From: JALZVT01 sp039029135 | GTDB taxonomy: Bacteria > Pseudomonadota > Gammaproteobacteria > Pseudomonadales > Azotimanducaceae | Assembly (NCBI GenBank): GCA_039029135.1 | Contig: JBCCGT010000002.1 | Span: 248,001 to 312,000, forward strand | Length of the DNA stretch: 64,000 nucleotides | Direction of reading: 5' to 3' | Part shown: one piece after another, positions 25,431 to 34,146 of the stretch | Numbering within the stretch: the first letter of the stretch is position 1 | Layout: each line of letters opens with the position of its first letter | The notes under the pieces: model-generated | Database searches by the model: none | What the model saw: only the letters and a program-made list of their open reading frames with translations | Told to the model about the DNA's origin: nothing | Made by a program: the position numbers and the translations under genes

Positions 25431-26480
25431 ATGCAGACGATCATCAAGTGGCCCGACGGTCAGCAGCAGAGCGTATCCAACCTGTGGCTACGCGATCACT
25501 GTTTTTGCCCGGAATGCCGCATCGAGCAGAGCGCCGAGAAGCGATTTCATGTTCGCAGCGTCGACGCCGACATCGCCCCGCGCGACATGAGCGTCGAGGC
25601 GGACCGACTCAGCATCACCTGGCCGGACGGTCACCGCTCGAGCTACGAACGCGAGCTGTTTCAGCGCGAGTACACACGCCACGCCGACCAGATTGCCGCC
25701 TGTCCCTGGGGCGCAGAGTTCGTGCCACCGCGCATCGACTTCGGTGCCTTCCTGGACGACGACGACGTCGCCAAGGCCGCACTCACGGACTTTCTGGCAT
25801 TCGGCGTCATCGTGCTGCAAGCCGCGCCCAACGAAGCTGGCACGGTCGAACTACTCGCAAAACGCTGCGGACCGATCCGGGACATCGTCTTCGGCCGCGT
25901 ACACGACGTGCACGTCGACCCGACGGGCTACAACGTGGCGCACACCAGCGAAGGCGTACCGCCGCACAACGACTTCCCGAGCTATTCCTGGCCGCCGTCG
26001 ATGCAGGCGCTGCACATGCTCGAGAACGACGCCAAGGGCGGCGAATCGATCGTAGTAGACGGTCTGCAGATCGTCCGTTCGCTAGACTCCGAGACACTGG
26101 ACGTTCTCAGCCAGTTTCGCGTGCCCTTTCGCCAGTGGGATAGCGCCAACGAAACCTTCGCGACCGAGCCCTTGATCGCGCTGGATATCGAGGGCCAGTT
26201 CAGGGGACTGCGCTACTCGAATCAATTGACGCAGGCGCTCGATCCGTTCCATCCGGCTACGGATGACTACTACCGCGCGTATCGCGCTCTGAGCGAAGCG
26301 GTGTTCGATCCCGCGAACGCGGCAGAGTTTCGCCTCGCGGCGGGCGACGTGCTGATCGTTGCCGGGCAACGCGTGCTGCACGGCCGCCGCGCGTTCGAGG
26401 CAGCCGGTAAGCGTTTTCTGCAGGACGCCTACTTCGAGCACGACAACCTGCGCAACCACCTCGCCTACCTGCAGCGATAG
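25431..26480 (+). CDS. Gamma-butyrobetaine hydroxylase-like TauD/TfdA dioxygenase
   Basis: A 349-residue protein; the ATG at 25431 follows GAGGAG by six bases. The N-terminal DUF971 domain has the zinc site of BBOX-like enzymes (LRDHCFCPECR: Cys24, Cys26, Cys29). The C-terminal TauD domain has iron ligands His179/Asp181 (PPHNDFPSYSWPP) and His317 (VLHGRRAF), with the nearby Arg for 2-oxoglutarate. The family hydroxylates gamma-butyrobetaine or trimethyllysine (carnitine metabolism), but many bacterial members have other substrates. No carnitine genes are adjacent. Confidence 0.88.
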   Translation: MQTIIKWPDGQQQSVSNLWLRDHCFCPECRIEQSAEKRFHVRSVDADIAPRDMSVEADRLSITWPDGHRSSYERELFQREYTRHADQIAACPWGAEFVPPRIDFGAFLDDDDVAKAALTDFLAFGVIVLQAAPNEAGTVELLAKRCGPIRDIVFGRVHDVHVDPTGYNVAHTSEGVPPHNDFPSYSWPPSMQALHMLENDAKGGESIVVDGLQIVRSLDSETLDVLSQFRVPFRQWDSANETFATEPLIALDIEGQFRGLRYSNQLTQALDPFHPATDDYYRAYRALSEAVFDPANAAEFRLAAGDVLIVAGQRVLHGRRAFEAAGKRFLQDAYFEHDNLRNHLAYLQR

Positions 26481-26531
26481 CCGCCGGGCGGATCCGCCGC
26501 GCTACCTCGGGTCAGGCGCAGCGTCGGCCGG

Positions 26532-28442
26532 TCAGGCCTGCAAGGACTCCAGCTCTTCCCAGCGCTCGTAGGCCGCCTCGAGCTCAGCGGCGAGGTCGGC
26601 CAAGGATCGCATCGTCTTCGCGATCGTCTCAGCGTCGCCCTGATAGAAATCGGGCTGCGACGTCTGCGCCGTCAGCTCCGCCTGACGCGCCTCGAGCGCC
26701 TCGATCGCCTGCGGCAGGGCCGCCAGTTCGCGCTGCTCCTTATATCCCAGGCGGCGACCGGCGGACTTCGTCCGCGGTGCCAGTCCGTCGTCGCCACGCG
26801 GCGCAGCCGCGGCCTGCGATTTCGTCGCCTGCCGCGCCCGTGCCTCGAGGCGCGCATCGGCATAGCGCCGCCAATCGCTGTAGCCGCCCACGTGTTCCTC
26901 GACACGGCGGTCCTCGATCACCAGGGTGCTGGTGACGGTCTTGTCGATGAACTCCCGATCATGGCTCACGAGCAGCAGCGTGCCGTCGTACGCCTCCAGC
27001 GTTTCCTCGAGCAGCTCTAGCGTCTCGACGTCCAGATCGTTCGTCGGCTCGTCCAGCACCAGCACGTTCGCCGGCCGCGTAAACAGGCGCGCGAGCAGCA
27101 GTCGATTGCGCTCGCCGCCGGAGAGCGACTTCACCGGCGAGTTGGCGCGAGCCGGGGGAAACAGAAAGTCGCCGAGATAGCCGATGACGTGGCGCGACTT
27201 GCCGCCGATCTCGATGCGGTCCTGACCGTCCGCAACGTTGTCGCGCACGGAGCGTTCGAGATCGAGCTGCTCGCGTTCCTGATCAAAGAAGGCGATCTGC
27301 TGACGCGTGCCGCGCTCGACGCTGCCCCTCGTCGGTGGCAGATCGCCCAGCAGCGTCTTTAGGAGTGTCGTCTTGCCGCTGCCGTTTGGTCCGATGATGC
27401 CGACCCGATCGCCGCGCAGAATCTTCGTCGAGAACCCCTCAAACACCCAGGCGTCGCCGAAGCGAACGCCGACGTCGCGCGCTTCAACGACGATCTTGCC
27501 GGACTGGCTGCCGGTCTCGAGCGCAAGCTGCGCGCCGCCCGCGCGTTCGCGCCGCTGGCCGCGTTCGCGGCGCAGCGCCTCCAGCCTGCGCACGCGGCCC
27601 TCGTTGCGCGTGCGCCGCGCCTTGATCCCCTGTCGAATCCAGGCCTCCTCCTGGGCGAGATTCTGATCAAACTTGCGATTGGCGTCGGCCTCGGAGGCGA
27701 GCTCCGCCTCCCGACGCCGCAGGTAGTCGGCGTAGCCCCCGGCGTAGGAGCGCAGCACGCCGCGATCCAGCTCGACGATGCGCGTCGCTAGCCGATCGAT
27801 GAAGCGGCGGTCGTGGGTGACAAAGACAACAGTCCCGGTATAGCCGAGCAGCGCGGCCTCCAACCCGGTAATCGACTCGATGTCGAGATGGTTGGTGGGC
27901 TCGTCGAGCAGCAGCAGATCGGGCTCGCGCACCAGCGCCTGTCCCAGCATGGCCCGGCGCCGCATCCCGCCGCTGCTCTCGCTCATGCGTGCATTGGGCG
28001 GCAGTCCCAGTCGGTCGAGCGTCGCGTCGACGTTCTGCGTGCCTTGCCACACGCCGGCCCGCTCTATCTCTTCCTGCAGCGCGCTGAAACGCGCGAGCGC
28101 CGCGGGGTCCGACGCGTCCAGCGTGTCGCCCGCCGCGTGATAGCGCGCAAGCAGCTCGCTGTGATCGCCGAGGCCTGCCGCAACCACGTCGAAGAGCGTT
28201 GCGTCCTGACCGCCGGGCACCTCCTGTTGCAGCATCGCGACGCTGGCACCAGCGCGCAGCCAGCGCTCACCCCCGTCGAGGAGCTGCTCGCCCAGCAGCA
28301 CGCGCAGCAGGGTCGACTTACCGGCCCCGTTGCGGCCGACGAGGCACAGGCGCTCGCCCGGCTCGACGTCGAAATCGGCGTCGTCGAGCAGCGCCACATG
28401 ACCGAACGCGAGACCAGCCGAGCGCAGGCGCAGAATCGACAC
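26532..28442 (-). CDS. uup: ABC-F ATPase Uup
   Basis: A 636-residue cytoplasmic protein starting at GTG, with two ABC domains: Walker A LVGRNGAGKSTLLRVLL and IIGPNGSGKTTLLKTLL; signatures SSGGMRRRAMLGQALV and LSGGERNRLLLARLF; Walker B DLLLLDEPTNHLDI and VLVLDEPTNDLD. The C-terminal arginine/lysine-rich and coiled-coil tail (LEARQAELTAQTSQ) is typical of Uup, which acts on ribosomes or DNA structures rather than in transport. There are no membrane segments. Confidence 0.92.
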   Translation of the reverse strand: MSILRLRSAGLAFGHVALLDDADFDVEPGERLCLVGRNGAGKSTLLRVLLGEQLLDGGERWLRAGASVAMLQQEVPGGQDATLFDVVAAGLGDHSELLARYHAAGDTLDASDPAALARFSALQEEIERAGVWQGTQNVDATLDRLGLPPNARMSESSGGMRRRAMLGQALVREPDLLLLDEPTNHLDIESITGLEAALLGYTGTVVFVTHDRRFIDRLATRIVELDRGVLRSYAGGYADYLRRREAELASEADANRKFDQNLAQEEAWIRQGIKARRTRNEGRVRRLEALRRERGQRRERAGGAQLALETGSQSGKIVVEARDVGVRFGDAWVFEGFSTKILRGDRVGIIGPNGSGKTTLLKTLLGDLPPTRGSVERGTRQQIAFFDQEREQLDLERSVRDNVADGQDRIEIGGKSRHVIGYLGDFLFPPARANSPVKSLSGGERNRLLLARLFTRPANVLVLDEPTNDLDVETLELLEETLEAYDGTLLLVSHDREFIDKTVTSTLVIEDRRVEEHVGGYSDWRRYADARLEARARQATKSQAAAAPRGDDGLAPRTKSAGRRLGYKEQRELAALPQAIEALEARQAELTAQTSQPDFYQGDAETIAKTMRSLADLAAELEAAYERWEELESLQA

Positions 28443-28500
28443 GTCGACTTAGCAGCCGAATGCGGGCAGCCGCCCGTTACTCGCGAGAGCAGGCACCGGT

Positions 28501-29337
28501 TCAGGCGCCGGGCGGCGCCACCTGACCCGACTGCAGCGCGGCACCGAAACCGCCATCGACGATCAGATTGATACCATTGACGTAGCTGGCAAGGGACGAA
28601 CCTAGGAACACCAGCGCCCGAGCCTGATCCTCAGCCGTCGCCACACGTCCCGCGCCGGAGTCGATCGCCCAGTCGATGATCTCGTCCGTCATCGTCTCGC
28701 GAAAGTCGGCGAGCAATGGCGTGTCGACCGGCGACGGACAGACGCTGTTGATCCGCAGCCCGTGCTCGGTCGCGGTCTTCGCCATCTGCATCGTGTAGAC
28801 CTGCACGCACTCCTTGGAGAAGCCGTAGCCGTCCGCGACCACGTCGCCGTGATCGGCAACCCACGCAGCACCCTCGTCCCAGCTATCGATGGCGAGCAGC
28901 GCGTTGATCTCGGCGAGGTGACCGGGCCAGCCGTTGCCGGCGATGGAGGCGGTGTTGACGATCGCCCCACCCGCGTTGAGCTTCGACAGCAGTCGGCCGG
29001 TCAAACGCTTCAGGCCCAGCATGTTGACGCGCATGACCGTATCGGCAGGCTGCGTCGCGGCTACACCCGCGTTGTTGAACAGCACGTCGATGCCCGGTTG
29101 GTCGTCGGCGCTCAACTGAGCGATCGCCGCGTCGATCGACATTGGATTGCCCATGTCGGTTTCGATGAAGGCGTCGATGTTGGCCTGCGGTTCCTTGATG
29201 TCCAGAGCGACGATGCGCTCGGCGCCTGCCTGCTTCAGCAGATCGACCAGCGCGGCGCCGATGCCGGAAAAGGCACCCGTGACGACCACCTGTTTGCCTT
29301 CATAACTCACCAATGGCTGCATGCCGCTGTTCTCCAT
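28501..29337 (-). CDS. SDR family oxidoreductase (coniferyl-alcohol/3-alpha-HSD-like)
   Basis: A 278-residue Rossmann enzyme. The cofactor motif is VVVTGAFSGIGAALVDLL, the NNAG motif is VLFNNAGVA, and the catalytic pair is YGFSKECVQVY (YxxxK). The long insertion before the catalytic Tyr (LAEINALLAIDSWDEGAAWV) is characteristic of the 3-alpha-hydroxysteroid and coniferyl-alcohol dehydrogenase subgroup. Either ATG, at 29337 or 29322, could start it. It ends 58 bp beyond the start of uup and is read in the same direction. Confidence 0.87.
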   Translation of the reverse strand: MENSGMQPLVSYEGKQVVVTGAFSGIGAALVDLLKQAGAERIVALDIKEPQANIDAFIETDMGNPMSIDAAIAQLSADDQPGIDVLFNNAGVAATQPADTVMRVNMLGLKRLTGRLLSKLNAGGAIVNTASIAGNGWPGHLAEINALLAIDSWDEGAAWVADHGDVVADGYGFSKECVQVYTMQMAKTATEHGLRINSVCPSPVDTPLLADFRETMTDEIIDWAIDSGAGRVATAEDQARALVFLGSSLASYVNGINLIVDGGFGAALQSGQVAPPGA

Positions 29338-29442
29338 AGACGTGGATGTAATCGTTCATTATGACCGCTCCAATGCCTTCGTGTGCGCGTCCCGCACGAC
29401 TGTCACATCGCCGTCGCGTTTCGCTTCGATTAGAGTTCGTCG

Positions 29443-30198
29443 ATGCGTGCCCTGATCGCCCTGCTACTGCTGTTGCTCGCACCCGTCGCGAGCGCCCACC
29501 CCGAAGATGAGTTCTGCATCCCCGGCGAAGACGGCCTGGATCCGGCGCTGTGTGAGGCGCTGAACGCCATGCAGAGCGGCGCATCCACGGGGCCACTCGT
29601 GGACGCCGCGGGCGAAGAACGCGGCGCGCTGTCGACCCTGTGGCTGTACATCGGCGTGGGCGCCAATCACATCCTGCCGGGCGGCCTCGATCACATCCTG
29701 TTCGTGCTCGCGCTGTTTCTGACTTCGCTGGCGACGCGCGCGCTGGTGCTGCAGATCACGATGTTCACGCTGGCGCACAGCCTCACGCTCGGGCTCGCGG
29801 CGCTGGGACTGATCGGCGTCAACGCGGGTTGGGTAGAGGCCCTGATCGCGGCATCGATCGCGGTGGTCGCCATCGAAAACCTCTTTGTGCGGGGTCTGCC
29901 TCGCTGGCGCGCGCCGCTCGTATTCGGCTTCGGCCTGCTGCACGGACTCGGCTTCGCGGGATTCTTCGGCCAGCTCGAGCTGCCGGAGCACCAGTTTTTG
30001 GCGGGTCTCGTCGGCTTCAATGTCGGCGTCGAGATCGGCCAGCTCGCCGTTTTGCTGCTGGCCCTGGCGCTCGCGCTGCCCCTGCGGCGATTGGCCGGCG
30101 GCGAGTCGGGCTATCGACGCAGGGTCGTCATACCCGGCTCGGCCGCAATCGCGGCGGTCGCAGTCCTCTGGACCATCGAGCGCCTGCTCGCCCTTTAG
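29443..30198 (+). CDS. HupE/UreJ family membrane protein
   Basis: A 251-residue protein with a signal peptide (LIALLLLLLAPVASA) and six or seven further helices. GANHILPGGLDHILFVLALF, TMFTLAHSLTLGLAALG and FGFGLLHGLGFAGFF are the conserved HupE/UreJ segments, rich in His likely to bind nickel or cobalt. Such proteins are proposed metal permeases. No hydrogenase or urease genes are nearby. Confidence 0.88.
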   Translation: MRALIALLLLLLAPVASAHPEDEFCIPGEDGLDPALCEALNAMQSGASTGPLVDAAGEERGALSTLWLYIGVGANHILPGGLDHILFVLALFLTSLATRALVLQITMFTLAHSLTLGLAALGLIGVNAGWVEALIAASIAVVAIENLFVRGLPRWRAPLVFGFGLLHGLGFAGFFGQLELPEHQFLAGLVGFNVGVEIGQLAVLLLALALALPLRRLAGGESGYRRRVVIPGSAAIAAVAVLWTIERLLAL

Positions 30199-30233
30199 TT
30201 CGCTAGCAGCAAGCGGGGCGTTGACCCGCGCGT

Positions 30234-32405
30234 CTATTCGCTGCCGGCGCTGAAGCCGCGACCTTCGAGCAGCGGCTCGATGCTCGGGTCCTTGCCGCGG
30301 AAGTTGCGGTACAGCTCGTCGGCCTCGCGCAGCCCGCCAGACTCGTAGACCCACTTCTTCAGCCGCGCCGCCGTCGCCGGATCGAAAATGTCTTCGGCTT
30401 CCTTGAAGGCGTTGAAGCCATCGGCGTCGAGAATCTCGGACCAGAGATAGGCGTAGTAGCCGGCCGAGTAGCCGCCGGCGAAGATGTGCGAAAAGTACTG
30501 CGACCGATAGCGGGGCTCGATCTCGTCGATCAGGCCGTACTCGCCGAGCACGGTATCCTCGAACGCCTTGGCGTCGGTGATCTTCGCCGCCTCTTCCGAA
30601 CTCAGCATGTGCCAGCGCAGATCGAGCAGCGAGGCCGCGACGTACTCTGTGGTGGCGAAGCCCTGGTTGTGGTTTGCCGCCGCGAGCAGGCGTTCCACCA
30701 GCGCCGTCGGAATCACCTCGCCCGTCTCGTAGTGACGCGCGTACTTGTCCAGCATCTCCGGCTGCGCGGCCCAGTGCTCCAGGATCTGCGCCGGGAACTC
30801 TGTGTAGTCGCGCGGGCCGTCGACGCCGGAAAACAGCGGATAGTCGATCTGTGTCAAGAGACCATGCAGCCCGTGTCCGAACTCGTGAAACAGCGTCTCG
30901 ACCTCAGAGAAACGCATCAACGCGGGCGCGCCCTCGGGCGGCCGGGCGAGATTCATGTTGTTGGTAACGATGGGGCGAATGGATTCGCCGTTGATATTCG
31001 AGGCCGGTCGATAGCCGCTCATCCACGCCCCACCGCGCTTCGAGTCACGCGCGAACATGTCCATCATGAACACGCCGAGGTGCTCGTCCTCTTCCCCGGT
31101 GACTTCATAGGCGGTCACGACCTCGTTCCACAGCGGGGTCTCGGTTGCCTCCAGATTGACGTTGAAGAGCCGATTCGCCATGTCGAACGCGCCGCGGCGC
31201 ACCGCGCCGAGCTCGAAGTAGGGCTTGAGCTGGTTCTCGTCCAGATCGAAACGCTGGGCCCGCAGTTTCTCCGAGTAGTGCCACCAGTCGTGGCCGGCAA
31301 ACTCGAACGCGTCGCCAATCAGCGCCTGCATGTCGGCGCGCTCCTGCTTCGCCTGCTGCAGGCCGGGCAGCCAGACTCGCAGCAGGAAGTCCTCGGCACC
31401 CTGCGGGGTTTTCGCCATGCGTACGGCAAGCTGATAGTGCGCGTGCGAGTCGTAGCCCATTAGCTCCGCGCGCTTCGCGCGTAGCTGGGCGATCTCGATC
31501 GCCAGCGGCCCGTTGTCGAACTCCCCGGAGTTGGCGCGGTTGGTATAGCCGTCAAACATACGCTTGCGCAGCGAGCGCACGTCCGACTGGGTCATGAAGG
31601 TCTCGTACACGGACCGATTCAGCCCGAGGACCCAGGCCTTCTTATCGGCATCCCAGATATTCGCCTTGAAGTCATCCGCGAGGCCCGCCGTGTCGGCCTC
31701 GTCGGTCAGCTCGATGGTGAATGCCTTGGTGGCCGCCAGCAGGTTCTGGCCAAACTCAGTTGTCAGCTCTGACAGACGGGAGTTGATGTCCGCGATCTGC
31801 TGCTTCTTGTCGTCGGAGAGTGCCGCACCCTCGCGCACGAAGTTGCGATGGGTGAGCTCCAGCAGGCGCGCCTGTTGCTCGTCGAGGCCCAGCGCGTCGC
31901 GCTGTCGGTACACCGTCTGCACGCGATCGAACAGCGCCTGGTTGAAGGTGATCGCGTCGGTTTCGCGTGACCACAGCGGCGAGATCTCGAGCTGCAGGTC
32001 TCGCAGGTTGTCGTTGAGCTCGGTGCCCGTCAGCGGATAAAAAGTCGACAGCACCTTCGAGACCAACTCGCCCGCCGATTCGAGCGCGACCACGGTGTTG
32101 TCGAATGTGGGTGGCTCCGGGTTGGCCACGATCGCGTCGATCTCGGCCCGCATGTCCAGCACGCCCTGCTTGAACGCGGGCATGAAGTGATCGTCCTCGA
32201 TCTGCGCGAACGGCGGCACGCCGAACGGGGTGTCCCACTCTTCGAGAAACGGATTGCCTTCGAGTTCGGCGGCGCTGACGGCGATCTCTGCCGGCGCGGC
32301 ATCCTCCGAGCTCATCGTGGTGGTGTCTGCCTGCTCGCTGCCGCTGCAGGCCAGCAGCAGGGTGGTGAGGGCAAGCGTTGCTCCGGTGCGAAGCGTTCGT
32401 GTCAT
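30234..32405 (-). CDS. M3 family peptidyl-dipeptidase, lipoprotein
   Basis: A 723-residue zinc peptidase of the Dcp/oligopeptidase A group. It has a lipobox (TTLLLACSGSEQ, Cys20), so it is probably anchored to the periplasmic face. The zinc site is TLFHEFGHGLHGLLT (HEFGH), with a downstream glutamate in the M3 fold and the typical TEYVAASLLDLRWHML segment. The C-terminal QYFSHIFAGGYSAGYYAYLW is the strongly conserved M3 substrate-pocket region. It degrades short peptides. The lipoprotein signal distinguishes it from cytoplasmic E. coli Dcp. Confidence 0.92.
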   Translation of the reverse strand: MTRTLRTGATLALTTLLLACSGSEQADTTTMSSEDAAPAEIAVSAAELEGNPFLEEWDTPFGVPPFAQIEDDHFMPAFKQGVLDMRAEIDAIVANPEPPTFDNTVVALESAGELVSKVLSTFYPLTGTELNDNLRDLQLEISPLWSRETDAITFNQALFDRVQTVYRQRDALGLDEQQARLLELTHRNFVREGAALSDDKKQQIADINSRLSELTTEFGQNLLAATKAFTIELTDEADTAGLADDFKANIWDADKKAWVLGLNRSVYETFMTQSDVRSLRKRMFDGYTNRANSGEFDNGPLAIEIAQLRAKRAELMGYDSHAHYQLAVRMAKTPQGAEDFLLRVWLPGLQQAKQERADMQALIGDAFEFAGHDWWHYSEKLRAQRFDLDENQLKPYFELGAVRRGAFDMANRLFNVNLEATETPLWNEVVTAYEVTGEEDEHLGVFMMDMFARDSKRGGAWMSGYRPASNINGESIRPIVTNNMNLARPPEGAPALMRFSEVETLFHEFGHGLHGLLTQIDYPLFSGVDGPRDYTEFPAQILEHWAAQPEMLDKYARHYETGEVIPTALVERLLAAANHNQGFATTEYVAASLLDLRWHMLSSEEAAKITDAKAFEDTVLGEYGLIDEIEPRYRSQYFSHIFAGGYSAGYYAYLWSEILDADGFNAFKEAEDIFDPATAARLKKWVYESGGLREADELYRNFRGKDPSIEPLLEGRGFSAGSE

Positions 32406-32508
32406 CTCGATATCCAGTGATTGCGTGAGGAAATAGCCTCGCCGACATGTCCGTTCGGCCCGCGTTCCCGCATGAGATCGCAGAGCCGATCGGCGTTAAA
32501 CCGGCGCG

Positions 32509-33348
32509 TCACGCCTGTAACTGGGCGGCGTGCCAGCGCAGATGATCGTCGATGAATGAGGCGATGAAGTAGTAGCTGTGATCATACCCCGGCTGCAGAC
32601 GCAGTTGCAGATCGATGCCGGCGGCGGCGCACGCGGCTTCCAGCAGCCCAGGCTGAAGCTGCTCTTCGAGGAAGCTGTCAGCCGTACCCTGATCGACCAG
32701 CATCGCGGGCACGCGGGCGCCGTCTTCGATTAGCGCGCACGCGTCGTACTCGCGCCACGCCTGGCGCTCGGCACCGAGATAGCCGCCGAGCGCCTTGTGA
32801 CCCCAGGGACACTGGCTCGGCGCACAGATCGGCGCGAATGCGGACACCGAGCGAAACCGCTGCGGGTCACGCAGCGCCATCGTCAATGCGCCGTGGCCGC
32901 CCATGCTGTGTCCAAAGACGCCCAGGCGGCCGGCGTCGACGTCGAAGCGCGCGCAGACCAGCTCGTGCAGTTCGCGTTCGACGTAGTCGCGCATCCGATA
33001 GTGGCTGCGCCACGGCGCCTCGGTCGCATTGACGTAGAAGCCCGCGCCGAGACCGAAGTCGTAGGCGGCCTCCGGATCATCGGGCACGGCCTCGCCCCGC
33101 GGCGAGGTATCGGGCGCGATGAGCGTGATTCCCAGCTCCGCTGCGACGCGCTGCGCCCCCGCCTTGGTGGTGAAGTTCTCTTCCGTGCAGGTCAGGCCGG
33201 ACAGCCAGAACAGCCCCGCACCCGACGGCCGTTCGGGCACGAAGACTGCAAAATTCATGTCGCAGCCGAGCGCGCGCGCGGCGTGGCGGCAGGTGAGCTG
33301 TCGGCCGCCAAACAGCCGCGCTTCCGCCGTGGTAGCAAATTCAGACAT
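32509..33348 (-). CDS. fghA: S-formylglutathione hydrolase
   Basis: A 279-residue alpha/beta hydrolase of the esterase D family. The nucleophile elbow is VFGHSMGGHGALTMAL, the oxyanion loop is FWLSGLTCTEENFTTKAGAQ, and the charge-relay Asp and His are in VDQGTADSFL and PGYDHSYYFI. It hydrolyses S-formylglutathione in formaldehyde detoxification. The usual partner adhC is not beside it here. Confidence 0.92.
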   Translation of the reverse strand: MSEFATTAEARLFGGRQLTCRHAARALGCDMNFAVFVPERPSGAGLFWLSGLTCTEENFTTKAGAQRVAAELGITLIAPDTSPRGEAVPDDPEAAYDFGLGAGFYVNATEAPWRSHYRMRDYVERELHELVCARFDVDAGRLGVFGHSMGGHGALTMALRDPQRFRSVSAFAPICAPSQCPWGHKALGGYLGAERQAWREYDACALIEDGARVPAMLVDQGTADSFLEEQLQPGLLEAACAAAGIDLQLRLQPGYDHSYYFIASFIDDHLRWHAAQLQA

Positions 33349-33414
33349 GCGATCCCCGATAGGTTCCGGCCGCTGGTGGGGCCTCGTCTTGCAAATCTTG
33401 CAAAAAATATTGCA

Positions 33415-34146
33415 TCAGGCGCGCCGCCAGCGCCGTAGGAGCGGCCACCATGCGACGAGCGCGACACAGAGTACCAACCCCTTGGCACTCACATCGAGTC
33501 GATCGGCGATCAGCGCGTACATGAACAGGACGTTGCCCAGCGCGTGCGCACACGCGGATGCCAGTATCGACCGCGTGTGCGCGACCAGCTCTCCGAGACC
33601 GGCGCTGGCGGCAATCAGCAGCAGCCAAAGCACCAGGTTGCTCTGTGCATCAACGACCCCGCCTGAGCGCAAAAAGAACCAGTGCCACAGATACCAAACG
33701 GAGCCAATGGACGCATAGACCAGCCACCGGCGCCCGTCGTCGTAGCGAAACTCCTGCTGCAAATAGCCGCGCCAGCCCAGCTCTTCCAGCAGCGCATAGA
33801 TCGTGACCAGGATACCGAGCACAAGCCCATAGAGCGGCTCCGGCACGCCGTGTGCGTTCGGCAAGCCGAGCACGGCCAACGATACGGGCAGGGTCATCAG
33901 CATCAGGACGCTGTAGGCGCCGCGGCCACCGGTCAGCGTGACCAGCTCAGCCGCGGCGAGCTTCGCGCGCAGGGCGACGGCGATGATGGCCAGAGCGAGT
34001 GCCGGGACCAGACCCACCCACACCGCGACGAGATGCGGCAGTTCCACGACCCAGCCGCCCAGCGGTCGGGTCACGAAATAGGTGTAGGAACTCGCGAGGC
34101 TAAGCGCGATGAAACACGCCACTCGCACCGGGCGCGTGCCGTTCAC
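33415..34146 (-). CDS. CPBP family intramembrane metalloprotease
   Basis: A 243-residue protein with about eight membrane helices, starting at GTG and overlapping the stop of the upstream 1365-residue gene by four bases. The CPBP (Rce1-like) motifs are LLEELGWRGYLQ (EExxxR), WYLWHWFF, and ACAHALGNVLF (HxxxN). It probably cleaves or processes membrane proteins. The coupling to the giant membrane protein suggests a functional pair. Confidence 0.88.
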   Translation of the reverse strand: MNGTRPVRVACFIALSLASSYTYFVTRPLGGWVVELPHLVAVWVGLVPALALAIIAVALRAKLAAAELVTLTGGRGAYSVLMLMTLPVSLAVLGLPNAHGVPEPLYGLVLGILVTIYALLEELGWRGYLQQEFRYDDGRRWLVYASIGSVWYLWHWFFLRSGGVVDAQSNLVLWLLLIAASAGLGELVAHTRSILASACAHALGNVLFMYALIADRLDVSAKGLVLCVALVAWWPLLRRWRRA